Below, in pieces: positions 1 to 9,163 of a stretch of DNA of 64,000 nucleotides. The notes beneath the pieces were generated by a model, which saw only the letters and a program-made list of their open reading frames with translations, searched no databases and was not told the origin of the DNA. The stretch covers positions 1,674,001-1,738,000 of the forward strand of contig NZ_KV880637.1 in assembly GCF_001907695.1 (NCBI RefSeq), given 5' to 3'. The position numbers were made by a program, and so were the translations under genes. The DNA is from Thalassospira sp. TSL5-1 (GTDB taxonomy: Bacteria > Pseudomonadota > Alphaproteobacteria > Rhodospirillales > Thalassospiraceae). The first letter of the stretch is position 1; the number at the start of each line of letters is the position of its first letter.

Positions 1-186
1 GGGAATGCCCCGGATAATAACCGTATAGCTTTCGCCAATCAGGCGCAGAACTTTATAGCGCGACAATTTTGCCGACGCTCCCAGCAGGCCAATAATAATC
101 ATAAAGGGCAGGACGGTCAGGCATAATTTGATGGTGACAAGCCCACCATCAAGCATCTGGTCGCCACGCCCGTATAAATCAAACAT
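1..186 (-). CDS. amino-acid ABC transporter permease, N-terminal part (gene cut by window edge)
   Basis: Only the first 62 codons are in the window. They start at the ATG at 186 and read left off the end. The N-terminus has a hydrophobic segment (about residues 17-40) and reaches RGIP, the place where HisQ/HisM-type permeases have their conserved R-G-x-P before the first cytoplasmic loop. It lies 88 bp downstream of the binding-protein gene on the same strand. It is therefore taken as the first permease of a polar-amino-acid uptake system whose ATPase and binding protein follow at 275-1931. The second permease gene would lie outside the window. Substrate is not visible here. Confidence 0.8.
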   Translation of the reverse strand, partial: MFDLYGRGDQMLDGGLVTIKLCLTVLPFMIIIGLLGASAKLSRYKVLRLIGESYTVIIRGIP

Positions 187-238
187 GTTTTCTCTCGCAA
201 GCCTTGATGCCGGTTAGAAAAAGGACCGGCAATAAGGG

Positions 239-264
239 AAGGGCGACACCAGAGTGCCGCCCTT
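239..264 (-). terminator. stem-loop between binding-protein and permease genes
   Basis: An inverted repeat (AAGGGCG ... CGCCCTT, extended by a GCAC/GTGT step) lies just after the stop of the binding-protein gene. No long U-run follows on the leftward transcript. It is better read as an mRNA-stabilising or partly terminating hairpin, as is common after periplasmic binding-protein genes, than as a full terminator. Confidence 0.5.
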
Positions 265-274
265 TTCCGGTCAA

Positions 275-1072
275 TCACCGCGGATGCAGGTTGATATTCG
301 GGAAATATTTCTTGTTCAGTTTTTCATAGGAGCCGTTGCCCAGCATTTCAGCCAGAGCCTTGTTGAACATTTCTTTCAGGTCCTGGTCTTCTTTGCGCAG
401 ACCAATGCCAACGCCTTCACCAAACCATTCAGACGGCGCAAATGTATCGGAAACGAAGCTGTAGCCCTTGCCTGCATCCGATTCTACCCATTTAACCAAA
501 ACGCCGGAATCAGCCAGGGTTGCATCAATACGGCCAGCCGTCAGGTCAAGCAGAGCGTTATCCTGGGTGTCATACATGCGGATTTCGGCATTCGGGAAGT
601 TGTCTTCCAGGAAGTTTGCATGCGTCGTGGAACGCTGAACACCAATGACCATGCCATCAAGTGCGTCTTCCATAACCTTGCCGTCTTTATAGGCTTCGAT
701 TTTCATGCCATCTTTGCCAACAAAAACTGCCGGTGTAATGCAGTAATAGTTGGTGAAATCGATGGAACGCTTGCGTTCTTCAGTAATCGACATCTGGGCA
801 ATGATGGCATCATATTTTTTTGCCAGAAGGCCCGGAATAATGCCGTCCCAGTCCTGGGCGACGATTTCGCATTCAACGCCAGCAGTTTTGCAAAGCTCTT
901 TGGTGAAATCGACATCAAAACCCTGAAGGTTTCCGTCTTTGTCGATGAAGTTGAACGGAGGATAGGCACCTTCCGTTGCAACGACGACTTTTTCCCAGGC
1001 GGCACTTGCGGCAGATGCGCTAAGTGCAATACCGACAGCTGCAGCCGCAGCAGCCTTAATCCAGTTCTTCAT
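275..1072 (-). CDS. polar amino-acid ABC transporter, periplasmic binding protein
   Basis: A 265-residue protein with a clear signal peptide (MKNWIK, an Ala-rich hydrophobic core, cleavage after ASAASA near residue 24). The mature part starts with a typical SBP_bac_3 fold: VVVATEGAYPPFNFID, then GFDVDFTKELC and a DWDGIIPGL loop. The family (HisJ/ArgT/LAO type) binds basic or other polar amino acids in the periplasm and delivers them to a HisQM-type permease. It sits between the ATPase (1158-1931) and the permease (1-186) on the same strand, so the three form one operon. The exact ligand cannot be read from sequence. Two cysteines (CKTAGVEC) are close together, as in several basic-amino-acid binders. 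Confidence 0.9.
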   Translation of the reverse strand: MKNWIKAAAAAAVGIALSASAASAAWEKVVVATEGAYPPFNFIDKDGNLQGFDVDFTKELCKTAGVECEIVAQDWDGIIPGLLAKKYDAIIAQMSITEERKRSIDFTNYYCITPAVFVGKDGMKIEAYKDGKVMEDALDGMVIGVQRSTTHANFLEDNFPNAEIRMYDTQDNALLDLTAGRIDATLADSGVLVKWVESDAGKGYSFVSDTFAPSEWFGEGVGIGLRKEDQDLKEMFNKALAEMLGNGSYEKLNKKYFPNINLHPR

Positions 1073-1157
1073 TCATAGTCTCCCTTGTTGTAACGGAAAG
1101 GCAACTTATGCTGCATCTTCCCTGTCCGGTCTGCCACCGCCAACCGGTATATCCAGA

Positions 1158-1931
1158 TCAGAAATCGCGCTGAAGAAATTGTTTCATGCGTTCCGATTTT
1201 GGATTCTCGAAAACCTCTTTCGGGTCTCCGGATTCTTCGACAATTCCCTGATGAAGGAACATGACCTTGTTTGATACCCCTTTGGCAAAGCCCATTTCGT
1301 GGGTTACCACCAGCATGGTACGGCCTTCCTCCGCAAGATCTGTCATTACCTTGAGAACTTCGCCAACCAGTTCCGGGTCGAGTGCCGAGGTCGGTTCGTC
1401 AAACAGCATGACTTCGGGTTCGATCGCAAGCGCCCGGGCAATGGCAGCACGCTGCTGTTGGCCCCCGGAAATATGACCGGGATAATAATCGCGGCGTTCA
1501 TACATGCCGACCTTGTGCAACAGGGCATCGGCACGTTCTATTGCCTGTTTGCGCGGTACACCCAAAACATGCACCGGCGCCTCAATCACATTTTGCAAAA
1601 TGGTAAGGTGGCTCCAGAGATTGAAGCTCTGGAAAACCATTGCCAGCTTGGTGCGGATACGCTGAAGCTGTTTTTTGTCGGCAGGTTCCTGGCCTCCATC
1701 GGCCAATGCGCGCATCTTGATCAATTCGCCATGTACATAGACATGGCCTGAATCGGGTGTTTCAAGAAGATTTATGCAGCGCAGGAAGGTACTTTTACCG
1801 GACCCCGATGAGCCAATAATGGAAATGACATCTCCGGTATTGGCAGTCAGATCAATGCCTTTGAGCACTTCGTGATCACCAAAATTCTTGTGCATCCCCT
1901 CGACTTTAAGGGCGGGTGTTGCTGTGCTCAT
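1158..1931 (-). CDS. polar amino-acid ABC transporter, ATP-binding protein (HisP/GlnQ type)
   Basis: A 257-residue ABC ATPase with every motif in place: Walker [10 protein letters not shown] near residue 40, Q-loop VFQSFNLW, signature SGGQQQR, Walker [14 protein letters not shown] and the H-loop in VVTHE. Length and the insertion after the D-box ([10 protein letters not shown]) match the PAAT family (HisP, ArtP, GlnQ). It is the first gene of a leftward operon with the binding protein and permease, and powers uptake at the inner membrane. The start is the ATG at 1931, and the next 400 bp upstream carry no gene. Confidence 0.92.
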   Translation of the reverse strand: MSTATPALKVEGMHKNFGDHEVLKGIDLTANTGDVISIIGSSGSGKSTFLRCINLLETPDSGHVYVHGELIKMRALADGGQEPADKKQLQRIRTKLAMVFQSFNLWSHLTILQNVIEAPVHVLGVPRKQAIERADALLHKVGMYERRDYYPGHISGGQQQRAAIARALAIEPEVMLFDEPTSALDPELVGEVLKVMTDLAEEGRTMLVVTHEMGFAKGVSNKVMFLHQGIVEESGDPKEVFENPKSERMKQFLQRDF

Positions 1932-2346
1932 AACGATAAAAAGAGCCCCCTGTTGGTATTTGTCAGCGTGTCTAGGACATCTGGATACAGAGAAACGTCA
2001 ATTGAATAGCCATTTGATGATTCCCCCGAATATCATTGTGCCCACCAATAATGGCGCGTGATGGGACCGTATTTCTACTGATTTTTTACATATCTATGAA
2101 CAAAAAGCGCTAACCAGTCAGATATGATGCCTGTTTTTTCAATTTCTGGCAAAGATTCTGCCGCCAGAGTTGTTTTTGCGCAATAAAGTGTCTGCCTAGA
2201 TTGAGGGCAATGCAAATCCCTGATTAAACTGTAACCAGAATCCGCTTTTAAAAGATTCGCGTTAAGGCTTGGCTAAACACCTTCCTTGGCTTGGGAAGGC
2301 CTCAGGAATATCTAGGTATAGATTTAGCGCGCTGTAGGGGAACGAA
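1932..2346. other. intergenic region between divergent genes
   Basis: About 415 bp, AT-richer than the flanks, between the divergent ABC ATPase and the small membrane-protein gene. It must hold the leftward promoter of the transporter operon and the rightward promoter of the 96-residue gene. I see no convincing RNA gene, operator palindrome or open frame with a ribosome site in it. Confidence 0.4.
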
Positions 2347-2637
2347 ATGGGAAATATTCTTAAGGCTATTGCCGTAATTGAATTTTTTGCAGCCATTTTC
2401 TGGGCTGCGAAAATTGCAGAATTCGGCCAAAAAACAGATCATTGCAAAGCAATCTCGGATATTCTTGTCAGAATGCAATGCGAAGACCTCGTAAAAAATA
2501 CGTCCGCAGGCTCAGATATTACCGCGATCTATATCATTGCTGGCGGCATTGTTGCGGCTCTCGTTTTCTTCGCCCTTGGGCATATGCTAATTTTGGTAGA
2601 ACAAATTCACAAACGAACATTTGAGGGCACGAAATAG
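2347..2637 (+). CDS. small hypothetical membrane protein, 96 residues
   Basis: Not recognised. An ATG preceded by GGGGAACG opens a frame with two predicted membrane helices: about residues 5-22 (AVIEFFAAIFWAA) and about 60-83 (IYIIAGGIVAALVFFALGHML). A polar loop of about 35 residues between them has two cysteines (C33, C45). The C-terminus is basic. The gene stands alone before tRNA-Ser. The Shine-Dalgarno-like stretch and the clean two-helix pattern favour a real gene, but nothing indicates its job. Confidence 0.6.
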   Translation: MGNILKAIAVIEFFAAIFWAAKIAEFGQKTDHCKAISDILVRMQCEDLVKNTSAGSDITAIYIIAGGIVAALVFFALGHMLILVEQIHKRTFEGTK

Positions 2638-2779
2638 GCCGTTGCAAGACAAGAGATAAGGAGGTTGAGTATCCCATTTTCGGCTGCTTCCAGGCGGCTC
2701 AAACCGGAAAATCCGTCAAGAAACACCACATAAGCAATTGAAATTGTTGATTTTTATTTTTGAATTGCTTTTGGGAAAA

Positions 2780-2869
2780 TGGCGGAGAGACAGGGATTCG
2801 AACCCTGGGTACCCGTAAAGGCACGCCGGTTTTCAAGACCGGTGCATTCAACCACTCTGCCATCTCTCC
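2780..2869 (-). tRNA. tRNA-Ser (anticodon UGA)
   Basis: On the minus strand a complete class II tRNA can be folded. The acceptor stem GGAGAGA pairs with TCTCTCC. The anticodon loop CTTGAAA carries TGA, flanked by CCGGT/ACCGG. A long variable arm, the T-arm GGTTCGAATCC and an encoded CCA end follow. Length is 90 nt. No repeat of its 3' end is found nearby, so it is not occupied by an integrated element in this window. Confidence 0.96.
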
Positions 2870-3039
2870 GCAATGTGGTCGTTTCTGGTGCGGCCATTCA
2901 ATAAGGGCAGGGGGGCGCGCTGTCAATATCTGTTATTCGGTTATTGCACGATAAAATTTAACTTATTTTTGCCGATGCGAGAGGACAGCCGTGCGGGTAT
3001 TCCTGTATCCAAAAGGGCGGGGCGAGGGAGAAGGTCAGA

Positions 3040-3852
3040 GTGTTTTTTGTTTTTTCAAAGATTGCGACATTTTTTATTCTAATGGGAAATCTGGTGACGC
3101 TCGGTTTTGGCGTGGCGTTGCTGATGCTGCTGTTTCGCAAATCCCGCAAGCTGGGGCATCATTTACTGGTCGTGATCGCTGTTTGTTGTGTTTTTGTCTC
3201 GCTTATCCCGGTTGGAGAAATAGGGGTGCGCATACTGGAAGACCGCTTTCCCAAGCCATCGTTTGAAAATATTGCCACACAGGATATTGCCGGTGTGATC
3301 GTTCTGGCCGGTGCGGTTGATGGTGATCAATATGTCGGGCGTGACCAGGTGGAATATAACGCGGCGGCAGACAGAGTTTTGGAAATGCTGGCCCTGGCGC
3401 GGCAATTACCAAAACTGCCGGTCATTTTTACGGGCGGCGATAATGTAATCAATACCCGCAAGTTTAGTGAGGCCATTGCCGTGCGCAATGATTTGGACCG
3501 CCGCAAACTGGACCGCGACAATATTTTTTACGAAGAAAAATCCCGCAACACAGCCGAAAACGCGGCCTATAGCCACCAGATGATTGCTGAAAAATGGCCG
3601 GGAAAAGCTGATGGAACCTGGATTTTGGTGACATCGGCCCGGCATATGCCCCGGGCAATGGGGGTGTTTCGGCGTTACGACTGGTCAATCATTGCCTGGC
3701 CGGTAGATTATATTGCAAGGCCGCAGCGCCATTTAACAGATATTAACGTCTCACATTCTATCAAGATGCTGGAAGATGCGTTGAAAGAGTTTGTCGGGCT
3801 AACGGCCTATTATTGGACCGGGCGGACAACGACGTGGTTTCCGGCACCGTAA
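3040..3852 (+). CDS. YdcF/ElyC-type DUF218 membrane protein
   Basis: A 270-residue protein starting at a GTG preceded by GGGAGAAGG. Two membrane helices (about residues 5-30 and 42-60) are followed by a DUF218 domain: GVIVLAGAV, then IFTGGDN, a conserved ESRNTAENA-like segment (KSRNTAENAAYS) and ILVTSARHMPRAMGVFRR. This order (LGGG-like start, acidic/asparagine pair, S-A-x-H-M-P-R) is typical of the ElyC branch. That branch works in cell-envelope and lipid-carrier metabolism in Enterobacteria. The biochemical reaction is not known with certainty. The downstream neighbours are peptidoglycan-acting enzymes, which fits an envelope role. Confidence 0.85.
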   Translation: MFFVFSKIATFFILMGNLVTLGFGVALLMLLFRKSRKLGHHLLVVIAVCCVFVSLIPVGEIGVRILEDRFPKPSFENIATQDIAGVIVLAGAVDGDQYVGRDQVEYNAAADRVLEMLALARQLPKLPVIFTGGDNVINTRKFSEAIAVRNDLDRRKLDRDNIFYEEKSRNTAENAAYSHQMIAEKWPGKADGTWILVTSARHMPRAMGVFRRYDWSIIAWPVDYIARPQRHLTDINVSHSIKMLEDALKEFVGLTAYYWTGRTTTWFPAP

Positions 3853-3911
3853 GAACGGTTCGTTAAATTCAAAACCGATTAATTCTGAGATATAAGGACA
3901 GGGCAATTACC

Positions 3912-4919
3912 ATGAAAATTCGGACATTCGGAACTGTTGCCACACTTCTTGGTGCGCTTCTGGCAGCGAGCCCGGTTGTGGCTGCGCCCGCAGATGCCCC
4001 ATTGCCCGCCTTTACGACGGAAGGCTTTGATAGCTGGCTGGCTGATTTTAAAACCGAGGCCCTGAAAGATGGTATTTCGCAAAAAACGCTGGATGCCGCC
4101 TTTGCCAATACCCAACCGATCCCGCGCGTGATTGAGCTTGATCGCAGCCAGCCGGAATTTAAGCTGACATTCGAACAATATATGCAGCGCGTTGTGCCGC
4201 AGTCCCGCATTGATGAGGGCCGCAAGAAATTTGCCGAGAACCGCGATATTCTGGAAGCTGCCGCCAAAAAATACGGTGTGCCAGCCCATTACCTGGCAGC
4301 ATTTTGGGGCATTGAAACCGGATATGGCAGACATACGGGCGGCTTTTCGGTGATTGATTCGCTGGCAACCCTGGCCTTTGAAGGGCGCCGGGCTGAATAT
4401 TTCCGCGGTGAATTGATGAAGGCGTTAAAGATCATTGATGCCGGGCATATTTCGGCTGATGCCATGGAAGGATCCTGGGCCGGTGCAATGGGGCAGGCGC
4501 AGTTCATGCCGTCCACCTTTATGGCCTACGCCACCGATGGCAATGGCGACGGAAAAATCAATCTTTGGACTCAGAAAGAGGATGTCTTTGCCTCTGCCGC
4601 CAATTACCTGTCGTCGGTCGGTTGGAAAGAGGATGAACGCTGGGGCCGACAAGTAATCCTGCCCAAAGGGTTTGATGCCGGCAAGGCAGGCCGCGATATC
4701 CGTAAACCCATTGCCGAATGGCAAAAAATGGGCGTACGCATGCCCAATGGTGCCGATTTGCCAAAGGCTGATATGCAGGCTGCGATTGTGCTGGTAAATG
4801 ACGGGAACGGTCCTGCCTATATGGTCTACAACAATTTTAACACCATTATGCACTGGAACCGGTCGACTTATTTTGCCATTGCTGTTGGTACACTTGCCGA
4901 TGCGATTGCCGGTCGTTGA
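3912..4919 (+). CDS. lytic murein transglycosylase (MltB-like)
   Basis: A 335-residue protein with a signal peptide (MKIRTFGTVATLLGALLAASPVVAA). The central domain is SLT_2 type. It has the catalytic glutamate in WGIETGYGRHTGG, then LATLAFEGRRAEYFRGEL, GSWAGAMGQAQFMPSTF and the Ca-loop-like DGNGDGKINLW. No lipobox is seen, so it is probably soluble in the periplasm. No C-terminal PG_binding_1 domain is present. It cleaves the MurNAc-GlcNAc bond with 1,6-anhydro formation. It heads a rightward run of wall genes (rlpA, D,D-carboxypeptidase). Confidence 0.93.
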   Translation: MKIRTFGTVATLLGALLAASPVVAAPADAPLPAFTTEGFDSWLADFKTEALKDGISQKTLDAAFANTQPIPRVIELDRSQPEFKLTFEQYMQRVVPQSRIDEGRKKFAENRDILEAAAKKYGVPAHYLAAFWGIETGYGRHTGGFSVIDSLATLAFEGRRAEYFRGELMKALKIIDAGHISADAMEGSWAGAMGQAQFMPSTFMAYATDGNGDGKINLWTQKEDVFASAANYLSSVGWKEDERWGRQVILPKGFDAGKAGRDIRKPIAEWQKMGVRMPNGADLPKADMQAAIVLVNDGNGPAYMVYNNFNTIMHWNRSTYFAIAVGTLADAIAGR

Positions 4920-4957
4920 TCGGCCTTTAACGACCCAGAGTGACGAGGAAAAACTGG

Positions 4958-6022
4958 ATGCCAAAATCAGCTCTTAGTCCGGCTCGCCCGTGGTGGCGCC
5001 TTGGCTGTCAGGTGACAGGAATCGCGACCATGTTGGTGATGCTGGCGGGCTGTGCGGAAACCCAGCTTGCAGTTCATGGTGTTAAACGGATAGGCGCACA
5101 AAACCAAACAAGTGCACCTACGCAAATCGGCGCTTATAAAATAGGCAAACCTTATGAAATTGGCGGGCAATGGTATTACCCGGCCGTCGATTACGAATAT
5201 CGCGAAACGGGCATTGCATCCTGGTACGGCCCGAAATTTCATGGCAAATACACCGCCAATGGCGAGATTTTTGACCAGAATGAAGTTTCAGCGGCACACC
5301 GAACTTTGCCACTGCCCAGCATTGTGCGCGTGACCAATCTTGAAAATGGCCGCTCGTTAAAGGTGCGTGTTAATGATCGCGGGCCTTTTGCCCGCAGCCG
5401 CATTATCGATATGTCACGCAAGGCTGCCCAGCTTTTGGGGTTTGAAAAGCAGGGCACGGCTAAAGTGATGGTTGAGGTCCTGGAAGCCGAAAGCCAGCAG
5501 GCTGCCCTGATCGCGCAAGGCAAATCTGCAACCCCGACAACCGTGACTGCGGCCGAAAAAAGTACGGTAACGGCCGCCCCCCGGGCATCGGTAGAGACGG
5601 TTTCGCTTGATGCGCCACAAGGGAACCCGACCCCAAAAGATTTTAACGATAGCCCGCAAACCACCAAGCGGGCAAAATATCATCCTGTTTCGCCAGCTAA
5701 TGATGTTGCTGTAACCGCACAGGCCAACCCGGAAGTCAATATTGCCGCCGTACCGCCCAGTGCCATTTATGTGCAGGCGGGTGCCTTTTCGGTTTATGAT
5801 AATGCCCTGAACCTGCGAAACCGGCTTTTTAATCTTGCGCCAACAAAAATCGAACCCATTGATGTTAAGGGAACGACATTTTACCGCGTCCGGCTGGGGC
5901 CAATGGCGACTGTGCCCGAGGCCGATGTTTTGCTTGACCGTGTTCTGGCAACCGGGCAAACCGGGGCAAGGGTGATTGTTGAATGTGCCGGAGCAGGGGA
6001 GATGACTGCTGCCGGATGCTAA
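4958..6022 (+). CDS. rlpA: RlpA-like septal lipoprotein / lytic transglycosylase with SPOR domain
   Basis: 354 residues if started at the ATG at 4958, which has GAGGAAA 8 nt upstream. A GTG 18 nt earlier lacks a ribosome site. A lipobox (MLAGC) makes it a lipoprotein. A double-psi beta-barrel domain follows (ASWYGPKFHGKYTANGE, then RVNDRGPF and IIDMSRKAA), which includes the catalytic aspartate region of RlpA. A long Ala/Thr/Pro linker leads to a C-terminal SPOR domain (YVQAGAFSVYDNA ... FYRVRLGP). In studied species the SPOR domain brings RlpA to denuded septal glycan, which it cuts. It lies directly between MltB-like and D,D-carboxypeptidase genes. Confidence 0.93.
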   Translation: MPKSALSPARPWWRLGCQVTGIATMLVMLAGCAETQLAVHGVKRIGAQNQTSAPTQIGAYKIGKPYEIGGQWYYPAVDYEYRETGIASWYGPKFHGKYTANGEIFDQNEVSAAHRTLPLPSIVRVTNLENGRSLKVRVNDRGPFARSRIIDMSRKAAQLLGFEKQGTAKVMVEVLEAESQQAALIAQGKSATPTTVTAAEKSTVTAAPRASVETVSLDAPQGNPTPKDFNDSPQTTKRAKYHPVSPANDVAVTAQANPEVNIAAVPPSAIYVQAGAFSVYDNALNLRNRLFNLAPTKIEPIDVKGTTFYRVRLGPMATVPEADVLLDRVLATGQTGARVIVECAGAGEMTAAGC

Positions 6023-6149
6023 TTTGATCGGGTAAAAAGGGCGCAAACGCAAGATTTGCACATTTTTGCCCGATTTACGACATAGGACGGCCCTGTTGGC
6101 CTTTGGCCAATCCTCCGGGGACGAAATAAATCAACAGGACAAGGACGTT

Positions 6150-7325
6150 ATGAATTTACTTCCGTCAATTCCGTGCAAAGCCACATTTAGCCGGCTTCTC
6201 GCCGGGGCTGTGCTTCTGGGAACAGCGATGGCGGCTTCGGTCAGCCATGCTCAGTCGATCGAAACGATCGCACGCGAGGCGTATCTTGTTGATTATGATA
6301 CCGGTACCGTCCTGTTAAACAAGAATGGCGACGATCTTGCCGAGCCGGCATCGCTGACCAAAATGATGACGATCTATATGCTGTTTGATCGTATCAAGAA
6401 TGGCAGCCTGACATTGCAGGATACCTTTCACGTTAGTGAGCATGCCTGGAAAAAAGGCGGCTCGAAGATGTTTGTCGAGGTCAATTCCGATGTTTCCATC
6501 TATGATTTGATCCACGGTATTATCGTGCAGTCGGGTAATGATGCCGCCATTGTTGTTGCCGAAGGTATCGCCGGTACCGAAGATGCTTTTGCCCATGAGA
6601 TGACGGAAAAGGCCCGTGAAATTGGCATGACCAAATCGGTCTTTAAAAATGCCACCGGCTGGCCTGCCGAAGGACATGTGGTTACTGCGCATGACCTTGC
6701 GACTCTGGCGCACCGCACGATCCATGATTTCCCGGAACTGTATAAATTTTATAGCGAACCTGTTTTTACCTATAACGGCATTCGTCAACATAACCGCAAC
6801 CCGCTTTTGGGCACCAGTGCTGGTGTTGACGGCATGAAAACAGGTCATACCGAGGCCGCTGGTTATGGTTTGACGGCTACTGCCAAGCGTGATGGCCGTC
6901 GCCTGATTTTGGTGGTAATGGGCCTTAATTCGATGCGTGAACGCCGCACCGAGGGCCAGAAGTTGCTGGATTGGGGATTCCGCGAGTTTGACAATTACCA
7001 CCTGTTTAAAAAAGGTGACGTTGTCAGTACGGCCGATGTCTGGCTGGGAGATTCCGGCAAGGTTGATCTGGTGACGGATCAGGATATTACCCTGACGATA
7101 CCGCGCAAAGATCGCAAGGATATGAAGGTTTCTGTCGTTTATGAAGGTCCGATCCCGGCTCCGGTTAGTGCTGGTCAGCAGGTTGCGACCCTGAAAGTCG
7201 AAATTCCCAACCAGGATCCACAATCCTTCCCGCTTTATGCCAAAACCGGGGTTGAACGCCTTGGCCTGGTCGGCCGCATTGGTGCAGCGATCAAATATCT
7301 TGTCTGGGGGGGCAGCAACGGGTGA
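6150..7325 (+). CDS. D-alanyl-D-alanine carboxypeptidase (PBP5/6 class)
   Basis: 391 residues from the ATG at 6150, which has AAGGA just upstream and a signal peptide ending near VSHAQS. A longer frame upstream begins only with TTG. The three penicillin-binding motifs are present: SLTK (in EPASLTKMM), SGN (in QSGNDAA) and KTG (in DGMKTGHT). A C-terminal all-beta PBP5_C domain follows, and the end is an amphipathic segment (RIGAAIKYLVWGG) that usually anchors the enzyme to the outer face of the inner membrane. It trims the terminal D-Ala of peptidoglycan stem peptides. Its stop overlaps the tmk start. Confidence 0.94.
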   Translation: MNLLPSIPCKATFSRLLAGAVLLGTAMAASVSHAQSIETIAREAYLVDYDTGTVLLNKNGDDLAEPASLTKMMTIYMLFDRIKNGSLTLQDTFHVSEHAWKKGGSKMFVEVNSDVSIYDLIHGIIVQSGNDAAIVVAEGIAGTEDAFAHEMTEKAREIGMTKSVFKNATGWPAEGHVVTAHDLATLAHRTIHDFPELYKFYSEPVFTYNGIRQHNRNPLLGTSAGVDGMKTGHTEAAGYGLTATAKRDGRRLILVVMGLNSMRERRTEGQKLLDWGFREFDNYHLFKKGDVVSTADVWLGDSGKVDLVTDQDITLTIPRKDRKDMKVSVVYEGPIPAPVSAGQQVATLKVEIPNQDPQSFPLYAKTGVERLGLVGRIGAAIKYLVWGGSNG

Positions 7326-7978
7326 GCCTCCCGGACGGAATTTTTATCAGCTTTGAAGGCGGTGAGGGCAGTGGAAAATCCACCCAGATCCGCCTTCTGG
7401 AGCAATGGTTTCGCCATCGTGGCTGTGACGTCATTGTCACCCGTGAACCAGGCGGATCACCGGGTGCGGAGGAAATCCGCGCCCTTTTGCTTACCGGGGA
7501 TTCCGGTCGTTGGGATGCTGTTGCCGAGGCCCTGTTGATGTTTGCGGCACGGCGCGACCATGTGGAGCGCACAATTCGCCCGGCACTGACGCGCGGGCAG
7601 GTGGTGTTATGTGACCGTTTTGCCGATTCATCGGTTGCCTATCAGGGCTATGGTCACGGGCTGGGCGCGGAATTTATTGCGCAATTGTGGCAACTCGCGA
7701 TTGGCGGTTTTAAACCCGATCTGACCTTGATGATGGATTTGCCGATTGAAACCGGCCTTGCTCGTGCCTTTGCCCGCTTTGCCGATGCCAAAGCTGCCGA
7801 AGACCGGTTTGAAAAAATGGAACTCGATTTTCATCATCGCCTGCAACAGGGCTTTCGCGAAATTGCGGCAGCCGAACCTGAACGCTGCCGGGTGATTGAT
7901 GCCGACGGTGACATCGAAACGGTTTCAGGGCGTGTTAATGCCGTTGTTGAGAAATTTGTCGCAGGTCGATCATTATGA
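7322..7978 (+). CDS. tmk: thymidylate kinase
   Basis: 218 residues from a GTG that overlaps the end of the carboxypeptidase gene. P-loop FEGGEGSGKSTQ, the DR-motif CDRFADSSVAYQGYG and a LID region with basic residues (RAFARFADAKAAEDRFE) identify dTMP kinase, which phosphorylates dTMP to dTDP. It is translationally coupled upstream, and its stop overlaps the start of holB. The pair tmk-holB is a common bacterial order that links precursor supply with the replication clamp loader. Confidence 0.96.
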   Translation: MSLPDGIFISFEGGEGSGKSTQIRLLEQWFRHRGCDVIVTREPGGSPGAEEIRALLLTGDSGRWDAVAEALLMFAARRDHVERTIRPALTRGQVVLCDRFADSSVAYQGYGHGLGAEFIAQLWQLAIGGFKPDLTLMMDLPIETGLARAFARFADAKAAEDRFEKMELDFHHRLQQGFREIAAAEPERCRVIDADGDIETVSGRVNAVVEKFVAGRSL

Positions 7979-9078
7979 CAAGCGATGACAGTGCTGAAAA
8001 CGGATATCCCGAACCGCGCCAGAATCATCAGCTTTTGGGCCATGACGCGGTTGAAAAGGTAATTATGGACGCCTGGAACAGCGGGCGCATGCACCATGCC
8101 TGGCTTTTGTGTGGACCGCGCGGGGTCGGGAAGGCGACGCTGGCCTATCGTATGGCGCGCTTTGTGCTGTCGCAGGGCGGTGAAAACGCAGGCGGGGGCC
8201 TGTTTAACGACAAACCAACCAGTTTGTATGTTGCGCCGGAAGACCCGGTTTTTCGTAGAATTGCAGGCGGCGGGCATGGCGACCTGAAAGTCGTCCAGCG
8301 TCTTTATGACGAAAAGAAGAAACGTCTGCAGGGCGAAATTACCGTTGATAATGTCCGCGCTGTTGGCGGTTTTATGTCAAAAACCTCGGCCGAGGGCGGC
8401 TGGCGAATTGTTATTGTTGACGCAGCAGACGAGCTTAATCGCAATGCAGCCAACGCCATTTTGAAGGTTTTGGAAGAACCGCCGTCAAATGCCATGATGA
8501 TCCTTGTTGCCCATCAGCCAGGCAAGCTGTTGCCGACCATTCGGTCGCGCTGTCGCCGGTTGAATCTGGGCACGCTGGAAGATCAAACGGTAACATCGCT
8601 TCTGGCGCAATATTGCCCGGATATGGCAACGGATGACTTATATGCGCTGGCTGGCCTTGCCGATGGCAGCGTTGGCCGGGCCTTGCAATTGCACGATGTT
8701 GGCGGCCTGGAGCTTTATACCGAGCTTGTTCGTCTTATTGCCGGCTTACCGGAGCTTGACGTGGCGGCCCTGCATAAATTCGCCGAACGTTTTTCACTGG
8801 CCGATCGCGACGAAGCCTTTGTGACGGTAACGGCACTTTTGAACTGGTGGCTGGCGCGAATGATACGGTTTGCCGCAACCGGAAGTGCACCGCGCGAAGT
8901 GGTTGAAGGTGAATTGCCCGCGATGCAACGCATGGCAGCTGCGCAACCGCTTGATCAATGGCTGGAGGTATGGGAAAAGATCACCGACCTGATGTCAGCG
9001 ACGCGCGGGCTTCATCTGGATCGCAAGCAGGCAATTTTGAATGCGTTTTTCCTGCTTGAAGAAACGATTAGAAGCTAG
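7975..9078 (+). CDS. holB: DNA polymerase III delta-prime subunit (clamp loader)
   Basis: 367 residues with a clamp-loader AAA+ domain. It has an N-terminal LLGHDAVEKVI, a P-loop-like GPRGVGKATLA, a Walker-B-like IVIVDAADELN and LKVLEEPP, followed by SRCRRL. The delta-prime subunit does not hydrolyse ATP in studied species. It acts as the stator of the gamma complex that opens the beta clamp. It overlaps tmk by 4 nt and is followed by a terminator hairpin before metG. Confidence 0.93.
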   Translation: MTSDDSAENGYPEPRQNHQLLGHDAVEKVIMDAWNSGRMHHAWLLCGPRGVGKATLAYRMARFVLSQGGENAGGGLFNDKPTSLYVAPEDPVFRRIAGGGHGDLKVVQRLYDEKKKRLQGEITVDNVRAVGGFMSKTSAEGGWRIVIVDAADELNRNAANAILKVLEEPPSNAMMILVAHQPGKLLPTIRSRCRRLNLGTLEDQTVTSLLAQYCPDMATDDLYALAGLADGSVGRALQLHDVGGLELYTELVRLIAGLPELDVAALHKFAERFSLADRDEAFVTVTALLNWWLARMIRFAATGSAPREVVEGELPAMQRMAAAQPLDQWLEVWEKITDLMSATRGLHLDRKQAILNAFFLLEETIRS

Positions 9079-9112
9079 TGCTGCCGGGCTGATTTAAATA
9101 TAAATGACCTGA

Positions 9113-9132
9113 CGGCCCGCAAGGGCCGTTTT
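9113..9132 (+). terminator. rho-independent terminator after holB
   Basis: CGGCCC-GCAA-GGGCCG followed by TTTTG, 34 bp past the holB stop. The tetraloop stem with short U-run fits an intrinsic terminator that separates the tmk-holB run from metG. Confidence 0.7.
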
Positions 9133-9163
9133 GCGTCATGCTTTAATACGAAGGATTGCGACC

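Noticed and set aside
2780-2869. tRNA-Ser or tRNA-Pro as phage attachment site
   Set aside because: No duplicated 3' end of either tRNA is found, and the phage ends lie elsewhere at dif-like repeats.
2699-2926. 75-codon minus-strand frame over tRNA-Ser
   Set aside because: Reads through a tRNA gene; the GEMAEWLN-type peptide is a known artefact of translated tRNA-Ser.
6315-7223. 302-codon minus-strand frame inside the carboxypeptidase gene
   Set aside because: Antisense shadow; the plus strand has all three penicillin-binding motifs.
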